Shown here piece after piece: positions 1 to 7,505 of a DNA stretch of 16,423 nucleotides. The first letter of the stretch is position 1. The number at the start of each line of letters is the position of its first letter. The DNA is from an uncultured Clostridia bacterium (GTDB lineage: Bacteria > Bacillota > Clostridia > Christensenellales > UBA1242). The DNA lies in contig CALCWV010000037.1 in assembly GCA_937907645.1 (NCBI GenBank), positions 1 through 16,423 of the forward strand. Reading direction: 5' to 3'. The notes beneath the pieces are model-generated. The model saw only the letters and a list, made by a program, of their open reading frames with translations. It had not been told where the DNA came from and searched no databases. A program made the position numbers and the translations under genes.

Positions 1-806
1 AAACAACCCTTTCACATATTATTGCAAATGAAATGGGCTCTCAGTTTAAAATAACATCTGGTCCAGCGATTGAACATGCAGCCGATTTAGCCGCTATTTT
101 AACTAATTTAAATGATAACGATGTTTTGTTTATCGATGAAATTCACAGATTAAACAAAACTGTAGAAGAAATTCTTTATCCTGCAATGGAAGATTTTGCC
201 TTAGACTTTATCGTTGGAAAAGGGCCTTCTGCTAAGAATATGCGACTTGCGATTCGCCCTTTCACGCTTATCGGAGCAACGACAAGAGCGGGAATGCTTT
301 CAAATCCTCTTAGAGATAGATTTGGTGTGGTTTGTAGATTGGAATTGTATCAGCCAGAAGAATTGCAAACTATTATTGAAAGATCTGCTAAGATTTTGAA
401 TATATCAATTGTTCCAGAAGCAAGCTTAGATATAGCAAAGAGGTCAAGAGGAACACCTAGAATTGCCAACAGATTACTAAAAAGAGTGAGAGATTATGCT
501 CAAGTAATCGGGGAAGGAAAAATAACAAAAGAAATCGCAGATAAGACATTAAAAATCATGGAAATTGATGAACTAGGACTTGATTTTATCGATAGAAAAA
601 TCTTAATGTCAATTATAAAGAAATTCGGCGGTGGTCCTGTTGGGCTAGAAACACTTGCAGCTACAATTTCAGAAGATGCAAGCACAATTGAAGATGTTTA
701 TGAGCCATATCTTTTACAACTAGGCTTTATTGCAAGAACTCCAAGAGGAAGAGTAGCTTTAGAGCCAGCATATAAACACATGGGAATAGAGTACACAAAC
801 AAATGA
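1..806 (+). CDS. ruvB: Holliday junction branch-migration helicase RuvB (5' end outside window)
   Basis: RuvB is the AAA+ motor that, with RuvA, drives branch migration of Holliday junctions in recombinational repair. The reading frame is open from base 3, so the gene begins before the window. About 267 residues remain of the usual 330-340. The first visible residues, TTLSHIIANEMG, are the end of the Walker A region (GKTT). Next come the substrate-contact segment TSGPAIE, Walker B LFIDEIHR, the sensor/arginine-finger segment GATTRAGMLSNPLRDRFG, and the C-terminal winged-helix DNA-binding domain (GGGPVGLETLAATISED, then RTPRGRVALEPAYKHMG). The ATG at 33 lies inside the protein and is not the start. 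The stop codon overlaps the queA start (ATGA), which indicates translational coupling. The ruvB-queA-tgt order is common in Bacillota. Nothing looks broken. Confidence 0.97.
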   Translation, partial: TTLSHIIANEMGSQFKITSGPAIEHAADLAAILTNLNDNDVLFIDEIHRLNKTVEEILYPAMEDFALDFIVGKGPSAKNMRLAIRPFTLIGATTRAGMLSNPLRDRFGVVCRLELYQPEELQTIIERSAKILNISIVPEASLDIAKRSRGTPRIANRLLKRVRDYAQVIGEGKITKEIADKTLKIMEIDELGLDFIDRKILMSIIKKFGGGPVGLETLAATISEDASTIEDVYEPYLLQLGFIARTPRGRVALEPAYKHMGIEYTNK

Positions 807-1843
807 TAGATTTAGAAGAAAAAAAGTATTTACGAAGCACTTATTATTATGATTTGCCCGAAAATCTAATAGCACAAACACCTATTGAGCCAAGAGATCA
901 CTCTCGTTTACTAGTTTATGATAGAAAAACGGGAGAGATTTTTCATGAGCATTTCTATGATATAGTTAAATATCTCAAAAAAGGGGACGTTTTAGTAATC
1001 AATAATACCAGAGTTTTGCCTGCAAGATTAAATGGATTTAAGGACACAGGCGCAAAAATTGAGATTTTACTTCAAAAAAGAAGAAACTTGACAGACTGGG
1101 ATGTTATTGCTAGACCAACGAAACGCTTAAAAGTTGGAACAAAGGTAACTTTTAGCCAAGAATTAGCTTGCTACATCACTGAAATTGGAGAATATGGCTG
1201 CTGCAAAGTTAAATTTGAGTTCAATGGAGTCTTTGAACACCGTTTGTCCGAAATTGGAACAATGCCTCTTCCTCCATATATTCATGAAAAATTGAAAGAC
1301 AAGGAAAGATATCAGACTGTTTATTCAAAAGTTGAAGGCTCAAGTGCAGCTCCAACAGCTGGATTACATTTTACAAAGGAATTATTGGAGAAAATAAAGG
1401 GAATGGGCGTTGAAGTCGTTGAAGTTCTTCTTCATGTAGGGCTTGGAACGTTCAGACCTGTAAAAGAAGATAATATTTTGAACCATGAAATGCACTCTGA
1501 ATTTATTGAAATGACCGAAAAGAACGCAGAAATCATTAACAAAGCAAAAAAAGAGGGAAGAAGAGTAATCGCAGTAGGAACAACTAGCGTGAGAGTCCTT
1601 GAAAGCTGTGCAAAAGGCGGAATTATCCATCCTCAAAAGAGAGAAACAGACATCTTTATCTATCCTGGATACAAATTTCAGATAGTAGATGCCATGATTA
1701 CGAACTTTCATCTTCCTGAAAGTACGCTAATTATGCTTGTTTCAGCATTCTGCGGAATTGAAGAGACATTGAATGTATATAGAACTGCAGTTAGTGAAAA
1801 ATATAGATTCTTTAGCTTTGGAGATGCTTGTTTCTTTATGTAA
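803..1843 (+). CDS. queA: S-adenosylmethionine:tRNA ribosyltransferase-isomerase QueA
   Basis: QueA moves and rearranges the ribosyl group of SAM onto 7-aminomethyl-7-deazaguanine in tRNA, giving epoxyqueuosine at wobble position 34 of GUN-anticodon tRNAs. At 346 residues it has the usual length. Family signatures are visible in order: YYDLPENLIAQTPIEPRDHS near residues 15-34, INNTRVLPARL near 67-76, SSAAPTAGLHFT near 180-191, HVGLGTFRPV near 211-220, VGTTSVRVLES near 258-268, and NFHLPESTLIMLVSAFCG near 302-319. The ATG at 803 overlaps the ruvB stop by four bases. No strong ribosome site precedes it, so coupled translation is likely. It sits just before tgt, the earlier enzyme of the same pathway. 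Confidence 0.97.
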   Translation: MIDLEEKKYLRSTYYYDLPENLIAQTPIEPRDHSRLLVYDRKTGEIFHEHFYDIVKYLKKGDVLVINNTRVLPARLNGFKDTGAKIEILLQKRRNLTDWDVIARPTKRLKVGTKVTFSQELACYITEIGEYGCCKVKFEFNGVFEHRLSEIGTMPLPPYIHEKLKDKERYQTVYSKVEGSSAAPTAGLHFTKELLEKIKGMGVEVVEVLLHVGLGTFRPVKEDNILNHEMHSEFIEMTEKNAEIINKAKKEGRRVIAVGTTSVRVLESCAKGGIIHPQKRETDIFIYPGYKFQIVDAMITNFHLPESTLIMLVSAFCGIEETLNVYRTAVSEKYRFFSFGDACFFM

Positions 1844-1866
1844 GAAGCACTAATTTAAACAAGCAA

Positions 1867-1897
1867 TTTACTTAAAAACACAATATATTGATACTAT
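1867..1897 (+). promoter_or_regulatory. Weak candidate promoter for tgt
   Basis: In the 85-base gap between queA and tgt there is a TTTACT (or TTACTT) -35-like hexamer and, 18-19 bases later, an extended -10 TGaTACTAT. This could give tgt a promoter in addition to read-through from ruvB-queA. The match is modest and the background is AT-rich. Confidence 0.35.
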
Positions 1898-1928
1898 TAT
1901 TAAATAATATATACAACATAGGAGAATT

Positions 1929-3044
1929 ATGAGCGAAAAATTTAGTTTTGAAATTGTTAAAGAATGTCCTAAAACTGGCGCGAGAGCCGGAATTTTTCAC
2001 ACTCCACATGGAGATATTTTAACGCCAGTATTTATGCCTGTTGGGACGCAAGCAACGGTAAAAGGACTTAGGGTTGAAGATTTAAAAGATTTACATGCCC
2101 AAATTATTTTATCAAACACTTATCATCTTTATCTTAGACCGGGTGAAGATATTATAAAAAGGGCAGGCGGGTTGCATAAATTTATGAATTGGGATAGACC
2201 AATCCTAACAGATAGTGGTGGCTTCCAAGTTTTTTCACTGTCTGATTTAAGAAAAGTAACTGATGACGGAGTGGAATTCAGATCTCATTTAAATGGATCA
2301 AAACACTTCATAACACCTGAAAAGTGTATGGAAATTCAGCATGCACTTGGTTCGGACATTATTATGGCTTTCGACCAGTGTACTGAGGCAGGAGCATCAT
2401 ATGCTGAAGCGGTGGAAGCAAAAAGAAAGACAAAATTGTGGCTCGAAAGATGCTATAAGGCTCATAATAACGACAATCAAATGCTTTTCCCAATTGTACA
2501 AGGAAACATTTATAATGATCTAAGGGCAGAGTGTGTTAAAGATTGCCTTCCTTACGCAAAATGTGGAATTGCAATTGGTGGGCTATCTGTTGGGGAAGAG
2601 AAACCTGTTATGTATGACGTTCTAGATCACTTGCAACCACTTCTTCCTAAAAATCAACCTCATTATTTAATGGGCGTTGGCTCTCCAGATTGTTTAGTTG
2701 AGGGATTTGCACGTGGAGTTGACATGATGGACTGTGTTCTTCCAACTAGAATTGCGAGAAATGGGACCGCATTTAGCAGAACTGGCCGAATGGTTTTGAA
2801 AAACGCTAAATATAAAGACGATTTTACGCCGCTTGATGACGAATGCGACTGTTATTGCTGCAAACATTATACGAGAGCTTATTTAAGACACCTTATAAAT
2901 GCAGATGAAATCCTTGGAGGAGAGCTACTTAGCATTCATAATTTAAGATTCTTAACTAGACTTGCAGAAGAATGCAGAAAAGCAATTTTGGAAGATAGAT
3001 TCCCAGAATTTAAAGATAATTTCTTAAAGAATTACAAGTTTTAG
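1929..3044 (+). CDS. tgt: Queuine/preQ1 tRNA-guanine transglycosylase Tgt
   Basis: Tgt swaps guanine 34 of GUN-anticodon tRNAs for preQ1, the step before QueA. At 371 residues it matches bacterial Tgt length. TDSGGFQVFSL gives the base-binding/general acid Asp near residue 95. AFDQCTE lies near 148-154 and GIAIGGLSVGE near 213-223. DMMDCVLPTR holds the probable nucleophile Asp near 268. The zinc site is CxCxxC at about 306-311 with a His near 337. The start is the ATG at 1929, four bases after AGGAG. Two cysteines follow each other at 310-311, and the CxCxxC pattern is still intact. A strong terminator follows at 3072. Confidence 0.97.
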   Translation: MSEKFSFEIVKECPKTGARAGIFHTPHGDILTPVFMPVGTQATVKGLRVEDLKDLHAQIILSNTYHLYLRPGEDIIKRAGGLHKFMNWDRPILTDSGGFQVFSLSDLRKVTDDGVEFRSHLNGSKHFITPEKCMEIQHALGSDIIMAFDQCTEAGASYAEAVEAKRKTKLWLERCYKAHNNDNQMLFPIVQGNIYNDLRAECVKDCLPYAKCGIAIGGLSVGEEKPVMYDVLDHLQPLLPKNQPHYLMGVGSPDCLVEGFARGVDMMDCVLPTRIARNGTAFSRTGRMVLKNAKYKDDFTPLDDECDCYCCKHYTRAYLRHLINADEILGGELLSIHNLRFLTRLAEECRKAILEDRFPEFKDNFLKNYKF

Positions 3045-3054
3045 TTATTTTAAT

Positions 3055-3066
3055 ATAACATAATAC
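3055..3066 (-). repeat. Copy of the recurring 12-mer GTATTATGTTAT
   Basis: The complement GTATTATGTTAT lies 10 bases after the tgt stop codon. The same 12-mer occurs at 8255-8266 and in both arms of the hairpin at 11908-11943. It is AT-rich, but four placements in 16 kb, all between genes, is more than base composition would predict. Confidence 0.5.
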
Positions 3067-3071
3067 CTTTA

Positions 3072-3106
3072 AAACACGTTTATTCCTAAGATAAATGTGT
3101 TTTTTT
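3072..3106 (+). terminator. Rho-independent terminator of the ruvB-queA-tgt unit
   Basis: A 12-bp hairpin (AAACACGTTTAT paired with ATAAATGTGTTT, one G-T pair, 7-base loop TCCTAAG) runs directly into a T tract. It lies 28 bases after the tgt stop and before the rny promoter. Confidence 0.9.
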
Positions 3107-3165
3107 GTTGTCAAATTTTGTCAGATTTTTATTTCTTTTTTTGACTATTTTTTTATTTAAAGCAT

Positions 3166-3195
3166 TTGACAATAATACGATTAATGATGTATAAT
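3166..3195 (+). promoter_or_regulatory. Sigma-A promoter of rny
   Basis: TTGACA at 3166-3171 is a consensus -35 and TATAAT at 3190-3195 a consensus -10, with an 18-base spacer. The predicted transcript start is near 3201-3203, about 46 bases before the rny start codon. Confidence 0.88.
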
Positions 3196-3200
3196 CAAGA

Positions 3201-3230
3201 TGATGGTTGGTTAGATATAATCAATCATTA
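3201..3230 (+). promoter_or_regulatory. 13-bp hairpin at the 5' end of the rny mRNA
   Basis: TGATGGTTGGTTA (3201-3213) pairs with TAATCAATCATTA (3218-3230) around a GATA loop. All 13 pairs form on the + strand RNA, three of them G-U. The same stretch read as - strand RNA would place A opposite C at those three positions, so the structure favours the rny transcript. It starts at or next to the predicted +1 and ends just before the ribosome site AAAGGGGG (3233-3240). A structured 5' end is expected to resist 5'-dependent decay, so it may take part in RNase Y autoregulation. That role is inference. Confidence 0.65.
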
Positions 3231-3247
3231 CTAAAGGGGGTAAAAGT

Positions 3248-4834
3248 ATGAGTATTAGCATGATTAATGCTGTGTCTCCTGCTATTGCCGTTGTGATAGG
3301 AATCGCAGGCCTTGTCGTTGGATTAGTTGGAGGCGGCCTGTTATATAAACTTTTTGCAACAAAGAAACTTGGAAAATCTAAATCAAATGCGGTTAAGATT
3401 ATCGAAGAGGCATACGCAGAAGCCAAAGCGATAAAAAAAGAAGCTATTGTTGAATCCAAAGAAGAATCACTTAAACTTAGAGAACAAGTAGAAAATGAGG
3501 TTAAAGAAAGAAGAAACGAAGCTTCTAAATTAGAAGAAAGACTTAATCAAAGAGAAGAATTTATCGAAAAGAAAGAGCTTTCAATCGATAAGAGAACTGA
3601 ACAATTGGAAAACGAAAAGAAAAACCTTGAAGATGAAAGACTTTCAATTAAAAAAGCTATCGAAGAAAACGATAACTTAAAACAAGATATCTTGAAAAAA
3701 CTTGAGGAAGTTAGCAGAATGACAGCAAGCGAAGCTAAGGACGAATTAGTACAAGCTATGACTGAAAATGCTAAGAAAGAAGCTGGCCTTATAATCAAAA
3801 AGATTGAAGACGATGCAAAAGAAAACGGAGAAAAGAAAGCAAGAGAAATTGTTGCTACAGCAATTCAAAAATGTGCAACAGATTTAACGAGCGAAATGAC
3901 AGTTTCCGTTGTTCCACTTCCTACAGATGAAATGAAGGGAAGAATTATTGGAAGAGAGGGAAGAAATATTCGTGCTATCGAAGCTGCTACTGGTGTTGAG
4001 CTTATTGTAGATGACACTCCAGAGAGCATCACTGTTTCGAGCTTTGATCCAATAAGAAGAGAAATTGCTAGATTAAGCTTAGAAAAATTAGTCGTTGATG
4101 GAAGAATTCACCCAACTAGAATTGAAGAAATCGTTGAGAAGATGACTAAAGAAGTTGATAAATCTATCAAGGAAGCAGGGGAAAAGGCTTGCGAGCAAGT
4201 ACAGATTTATAACTTAAATCCTGAGCTTGTTAAAGTATTAGGAAGACTTAAATACAGAACAAGTTATGGTCAAAACGTGTTACAACACTCAATTGAAGTA
4301 TCTGTAATTGCCGGATTACTTGCTACAGAACTTGGCGCTGATGTAAAAATTGCAAAGCGTGGCGGATTATTACACGATATTGGGAAAGCTCTTGACCATG
4401 AAATCGAGGGGACACACGTTCAAATTGGTGTAGACCTTGCAAAGAAATACAAGGAAAGTCCAGAAGTTATTCACTGTATCGAAGCTCACCATTTTAATGT
4501 TGAATTCCGTTCAATCGAGGCTGTAATCGTTCAAATCGCCGACGCAATTTCAAGTTCTAGACCAGGTGCTAGAAGAGAAAGCTTTGAAGCTTACATCAAG
4601 AGATTACAACAATTAGAAGAGATTTCAAATAGCTTCAAGGGAGTTGAAAAATCATATGCTGTTCAAGCTGGACGTGAAGTTAGAATTATCGTTAAGCCAA
4701 ATGAAATCTCAGATAACGACGCTATGTTCTTAGCTAAAGATATTGCAAAGAAAATCGAAGATGAAATGCAATATCCAGGACAAATCAAAGTTAACGTTAT
4801 TAGGGAATCAAGATTCGTTGAAACAGCAAAATAG
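3248..4834 (+). CDS. rny: Ribonuclease Y
   Basis: RNase Y is the membrane-bound endonuclease that starts mRNA decay in many Bacillota. At 528 residues it is close to the usual 515-525. A single N-terminal membrane helix covers about residues 10-34. A long highly charged coiled coil covers about 45-210. A KH RNA-binding domain starts near 224, with GRIIGREGRNIR at 231-242. The HD phosphohydrolase domain has its first His in LQHSIEV (347) and the metal-binding pair in LLHDIGK (H376, D377). The start is the ATG at 3248, seven bases after AAAGGGGG. It is a one-gene transcription unit with its own promoter, leader hairpin and terminator. Nothing is missing. Confidence 0.98.
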   Translation: MSISMINAVSPAIAVVIGIAGLVVGLVGGGLLYKLFATKKLGKSKSNAVKIIEEAYAEAKAIKKEAIVESKEESLKLREQVENEVKERRNEASKLEERLNQREEFIEKKELSIDKRTEQLENEKKNLEDERLSIKKAIEENDNLKQDILKKLEEVSRMTASEAKDELVQAMTENAKKEAGLIIKKIEDDAKENGEKKAREIVATAIQKCATDLTSEMTVSVVPLPTDEMKGRIIGREGRNIRAIEAATGVELIVDDTPESITVSSFDPIRREIARLSLEKLVVDGRIHPTRIEEIVEKMTKEVDKSIKEAGEKACEQVQIYNLNPELVKVLGRLKYRTSYGQNVLQHSIEVSVIAGLLATELGADVKIAKRGGLLHDIGKALDHEIEGTHVQIGVDLAKKYKESPEVIHCIEAHHFNVEFRSIEAVIVQIADAISSSRPGARRESFEAYIKRLQQLEEISNSFKGVEKSYAVQAGREVRIIVKPNEISDNDAMFLAKDIAKKIEDEMQYPGQIKVNVIRESRFVETAK

Positions 4835-4841
4835 AAATAAG

Positions 4842-4871
4842 AAAAAGGGTGTAATTCGCATCCTTTTTTTA
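4842..4871 (+). terminator. Rho-independent terminator of rny
   Basis: AAAAAGGGTG (4842-4851) pairs with TATCC-side sequence CATCCTTTTT (4859-4868), one G-T pair, with a 7-base loop, and continues into T residues. It begins eight bases after the rny stop codon. Confidence 0.88.
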
Positions 4872-4971
4872 TTTAATTTTTTCATGTATTTAATAATTTT
4901 ATGACTGAAGTTCTCTATAGGAGTCTATAAAATCCTTTTGTCATCTTTATATGTAATACTAAAAGAAAACA

Positions 4972-4992
4972 ATGAATAAATTTATTATATGA
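4972..4992 (+). other. Possible 6-codon leader ORF overlapping the next start
   Basis: ATG at 4972 opens the reading frame MNKFII, whose TGA stop (4990-4992) overlaps the start ATG at 4989. The downstream membrane-protein gene has no visible ribosome site, so terminating ribosomes could re-initiate there. The mini-ORF itself has only a poor purine stretch (AAAAGAAAAC) before it. It is short enough to be chance. Confidence 0.25.
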
Positions 4993-5552
4993 TTAACTTC
5001 TTTGTTGCAAACTTTTCCGCGCACATGGATTTAGCTATCTTTTTGATAGCAATGATTCCAACGCTAGAATGTAGAGTAGCGATTCCGTTCGGCTTTGCAC
5101 TTTCCGATCTTGCTCCCTTTAAAATTTATTTGTTATCCTTTTTAGGAAGCCTTGTGCCATGTATTCCAATTATTTTTGTTATAAAACGTATAAAAAAAGG
5201 ATTGTCAAATAAAAAATTTTATAAAGACTTACAAGATAAATATAAGACAAAAATTGAACAGTTGAATAGTAAGAGTAGTCTTATTAAAAAACTCGTTTAT
5301 TTAAGTTTATTTGTTGCGATTCCGCTGCCTCTAACAGGTGTTTGGTCAGGAAGCTTAATCGCTGGAATCGTTGATCTTCCTCTATATTATTCTTTTATTG
5401 CTATTGCTATAGGGAGCATGATAGCAACCGCACTTATGCTGCTTTGCAGCTTGCTTTTTGGAGGATCAGTTATTTATCTTTTGATTGCATCACTAATAAT
5501 CGTCTTTCTAGTTTTTGTAATAACATTAGTAAAAAAAATAAAGAGAAAATAA
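4989..5552 (+). CDS. Small multidrug-export family membrane protein (COG2426-like)
   Basis: A 187-residue integral membrane protein that resembles the small multidrug export family (PF06695/COG2426). Transport substrates of this family are poorly established. Seen here: an N-terminal hydrophobic segment leading into PTLECRVAIPFGFAL (residues 24-38, the family's E-R-x-A-I-P motif), a membrane helix at about 44-66, a basic loop at 67-101, the second motif VAIPLPLTGVWSGSLIAG (109-126), further helices at about 132-157 and 160-182, and a lysine-rich tail. The paired polar/proline motifs suggest re-entrant half-helices. No Shine-Dalgarno is visible before 4989 or before the alternative ATG at residue 13. 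It faces a PadR-type regulator tail to tail. Confidence 0.85.
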   Translation: MINFFVANFSAHMDLAIFLIAMIPTLECRVAIPFGFALSDLAPFKIYLLSFLGSLVPCIPIIFVIKRIKKGLSNKKFYKDLQDKYKTKIEQLNSKSSLIKKLVYLSLFVAIPLPLTGVWSGSLIAGIVDLPLYYSFIAIAIGSMIATALMLLCSLLFGGSVIYLLIASLIIVFLVFVITLVKKIKRK

Positions 5553-5566
5553 TCTCTTTATTTTTT
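5535..5566. terminator. Bidirectional terminator between convergent genes
   Basis: AAAATAAAGAGA (5535-5546) pairs perfectly with TCTCTTTATTTT (5553-5564) around a 6-base loop. It has A residues on the left and T residues on the right, so both transcripts see a hairpin plus U tract. It overlaps the stop codon of the membrane-protein gene and abuts the stop codon of the PadR-type gene at 5565. Confidence 0.85.
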
Positions 5567-7286
5567 ATCTCCAAAACTTTTTGTAGGCAAACAGCAGTGT
5601 ATAATGTCTAACAATAAATATAATTAATACCATTATGATTGGAACAAACAATGTTGTTGAGCAAGCAGGGATATTGTTAATTGACATTCCAAATGCTAAA
5701 TTCAAACAGAAGATTACAACTGAAAGTAGTAGCGCTCCGCCAATCACAACTATGAAGTTAAACAGCGGCCTTGGAACTTTGCTCACACACTTTTTGTACA
5801 TATAAAGTCTAACCATTAAGTAAATGAAATACAAAATAGGGCAGAGATAGTAAATAAAATCTGTATTTGCATTTGTAAGTCCAAGTTTACTAAATAATAA
5901 ATAGAACAATCCGCAGCAAAGTGAAATTACTCCAAAAATAATAGAATCAACTATAAAATTAATTTTATTTGTGTTATGTAATGTTCTTTTGCCAGTTCTT
6001 TTGAACACTTTAAATGAAATATTTTGACCTTCATAGTATTCTTTTAAATCATCGAAATTTTCAAAGTCTTCATTTAAGCTCTTCGACTCAGTTTTACTCT
6101 CTTCAATAGGTTTCTCAACTTGAGTTTTCATATATAAACTTTCCAGTCTTGCTTTTACATCTGAGCAGTTAGGATCTAAGTTTGTATTTCTCTTTGGAGC
6201 AGGGAGGATAGTTTCTTGTTGAGTATTTAGGAATGAGAATTTTGAAGGCTCAAAACGCCTACTGTTTGCTGGATTATATTCAACACGGTCTGTAATGAAT
6301 TTTCCGTCATCAACAGGCTTTTGAGGCTCTTCGTGGGCTTCCTCGTGGATTTCTTCAGGTTGTTTTCTAGCTTCTTGTCTATTAAGAATATCAAGTCTTA
6401 CTTCCTCATAATTTCCTTTTCTGGTCTGAAGTAAAGCCTCTTTTAGTTCATTAATATTTTCAGTCTTCTTTTCTCTCTCCCTTTGAAGTTCGGCAGGATC
6501 TGTTGCATTTACAACCATTTCAATTTGATTTTCTGAGAAACTCTTTCTCTTCTTATATTTATTATAATCTTTAGAAACATCAAAAAGCTTTCTATTATAT
6601 TCATCTGAATATGTGTTGTTTTCATTTTTAGGGAGGAACACAGCATCATTTTTTGGTTTTTCTACTGTGGCATCGCCAAATTGTAAAGTCTCTTGATGTG
6701 CGACTAGTTCCTTTTTCTCCTCTGTTTCTTCTTTCATCAAAGGAGTTTCAACAGATTCCTCAATTTTTTCTTCAACAAGTACAGGTTCTTCGATCTTTTC
6801 TTCATCTATAGTTTTTACAAGTTCCGGCTCTTCATTTTGAACGGGGGAGATGGATGCAACTTCATTGTTCTCAGCAGGCTTCTCATCTTCTTCAGGAATT
6901 TCTGCAAAAAAATCATCATAATCATCGTAATTGGACTTGATGTCTCTTTCTTCGTTTTCTATTTCTTTAATTTCTTCGGCTTTTTCTTCTTGAGGTTGAG
7001 CTTCTGTATCCTTAAAAGTTTCTTTAAGTCTTGCAAGCTCGTTTCTTCCAGCTTCTGTGATGCTAGAATAAGCACATTTTGGCCCCTTCGTACTTTCCTT
7101 TAAATAGCTTGATATGTACTTTAATTCCTTCATTCTATTGATGTTAGAGTAGAGACTAGGCAATTTAATCTCCACGCCTGAACGTTTCTTAATTTCATCA
7201 ATTAATTCTAAGCCATACATATCTTTTTCTTCAAGGCAACTTAAAATTAAATAAGAGAGTTGTCCTTTTGCTAAAACTACAGCCAT
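5565..7286 (-). CDS. PadR-type winged-helix regulator with long acidic linker and four-helix membrane domain
   Basis: A 573-residue protein. Residues 1-100 match the PadR winged helix: QLSYLILSCLEEKDMYGLEL, then LPSLYSNINRMKELKYISSY (recognition helix) and the wing, ending SSITEAGRNEL. Residues ~100-430 are a low-complexity linker, acidic in its first half (many EE, EEK, PVLVEEKIEE runs), so probably disordered. The C-terminus has four predicted membrane helices at about 442-464, 476-494, 509-532 and 543-561. Ordinary PadR proteins are soluble and 100-200 residues long, so this looks like a membrane-tethered DNA-binding protein; ligand and targets are unknown. I chose ATG 7286 because AAGGAGA precedes it and the family match starts at once; the longer frame to 7361 runs across its own promoter. 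It converges on the small multidrug-export gene. Confidence 0.8.
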   Translation of the reverse strand: MAVVLAKGQLSYLILSCLEEKDMYGLELIDEIKKRSGVEIKLPSLYSNINRMKELKYISSYLKESTKGPKCAYSSITEAGRNELARLKETFKDTEAQPQEEKAEEIKEIENEERDIKSNYDDYDDFFAEIPEEDEKPAENNEVASISPVQNEEPELVKTIDEEKIEEPVLVEEKIEESVETPLMKEETEEKKELVAHQETLQFGDATVEKPKNDAVFLPKNENNTYSDEYNRKLFDVSKDYNKYKKRKSFSENQIEMVVNATDPAELQREREKKTENINELKEALLQTRKGNYEEVRLDILNRQEARKQPEEIHEEAHEEPQKPVDDGKFITDRVEYNPANSRRFEPSKFSFLNTQQETILPAPKRNTNLDPNCSDVKARLESLYMKTQVEKPIEESKTESKSLNEDFENFDDLKEYYEGQNISFKVFKRTGKRTLHNTNKINFIVDSIIFGVISLCCGLFYLLFSKLGLTNANTDFIYYLCPILYFIYLMVRLYMYKKCVSKVPRPLFNFIVVIGGALLLSVVIFCLNLAFGMSINNIPACSTTLFVPIIMVLIIFIVRHYTLLFAYKKFWR

Positions 7287-7320
7287 AGAAAAATCTCCTT
7301 TCAAATAACTATTCAATTTG

Positions 7321-7349
7321 ATTATATAAAATATTAACAAAATAGTCAA
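7321..7349 (-). promoter_or_regulatory. Sigma-A promoter of the PadR-type gene
   Basis: On the - strand, TTGACT (7344-7349) and TATAAT (7321-7326) are 17 bases apart, with the start codon about 35 bases further on. The -35 overlaps a small inverted repeat (GTCAA, 5 bases, TTGAC at 7346-7360), a possible operator for autoregulation. Confidence 0.82.
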
Positions 7350-7371
7350 CTTTTTTGACAAAAATTAGCAA

Positions 7372-7428
7372 AAAAAATCAATAAATTAGTGGTGTTCTGA
7401 CAAATAACATACTATATATTGATTTTTT
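7372..7428. repeat. 12-bp inverted repeat between the divergent PadR-type and peptidase genes
   Basis: AAAAAATCAATA (7372-7383) and TATTGATTTTTT (7417-7428) are perfect reverse complements, 33 bases apart. They lie midway between two divergent promoters. They could be regulator half-sites or the stem of a short transcript's terminator. The arms are AT-rich, so chance remains possible. Confidence 0.4.
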
Positions 7429-7468
7429 ATTTAAAAGCTGAACTTTTGAAATTAATTTATTCAATAAT

Positions 7469-7497
7469 TTGTATTTTTATTTTTTATGTGATATTAT
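7469..7497 (+). promoter_or_regulatory. Extended -10 promoter placing +1 at the peptidase start codon
   Basis: TTGTAT (7469-7474), a 17-base spacer and TATTAT (7492-7497) with the extended element TGa just before it. The expected transcript start (about 7504-7506) coincides with the ATG at 7506. No ribosome site is present, so a leaderless mRNA is predicted. Confidence 0.6.
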
Positions 7498-7505
7498 ATG
7501 AAAGT

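Noticed and set aside
4871..4988. Riboswitch in front of the small multidrug-export gene
   Set aside because: I see only weak pairings (for example TGAC/GTCA and GGA/TCC) and no terminator or known aptamer sequence such as guanidine or preQ1 types.
7287..7361. N-terminal extension of the PadR-type protein
   Set aside because: The extra 25 codons run through its -10/-35 region, and a good ribosome site directly precedes the ATG at 7286.
7419..7505. Hydrophobic N-terminal extension of the YgjP-like peptidase as a membrane anchor
   Set aside because: The frame is open upstream, but it starts at a TTG without a ribosome site and overlaps the predicted promoter. Family proteins start near the RQNRRT segment.
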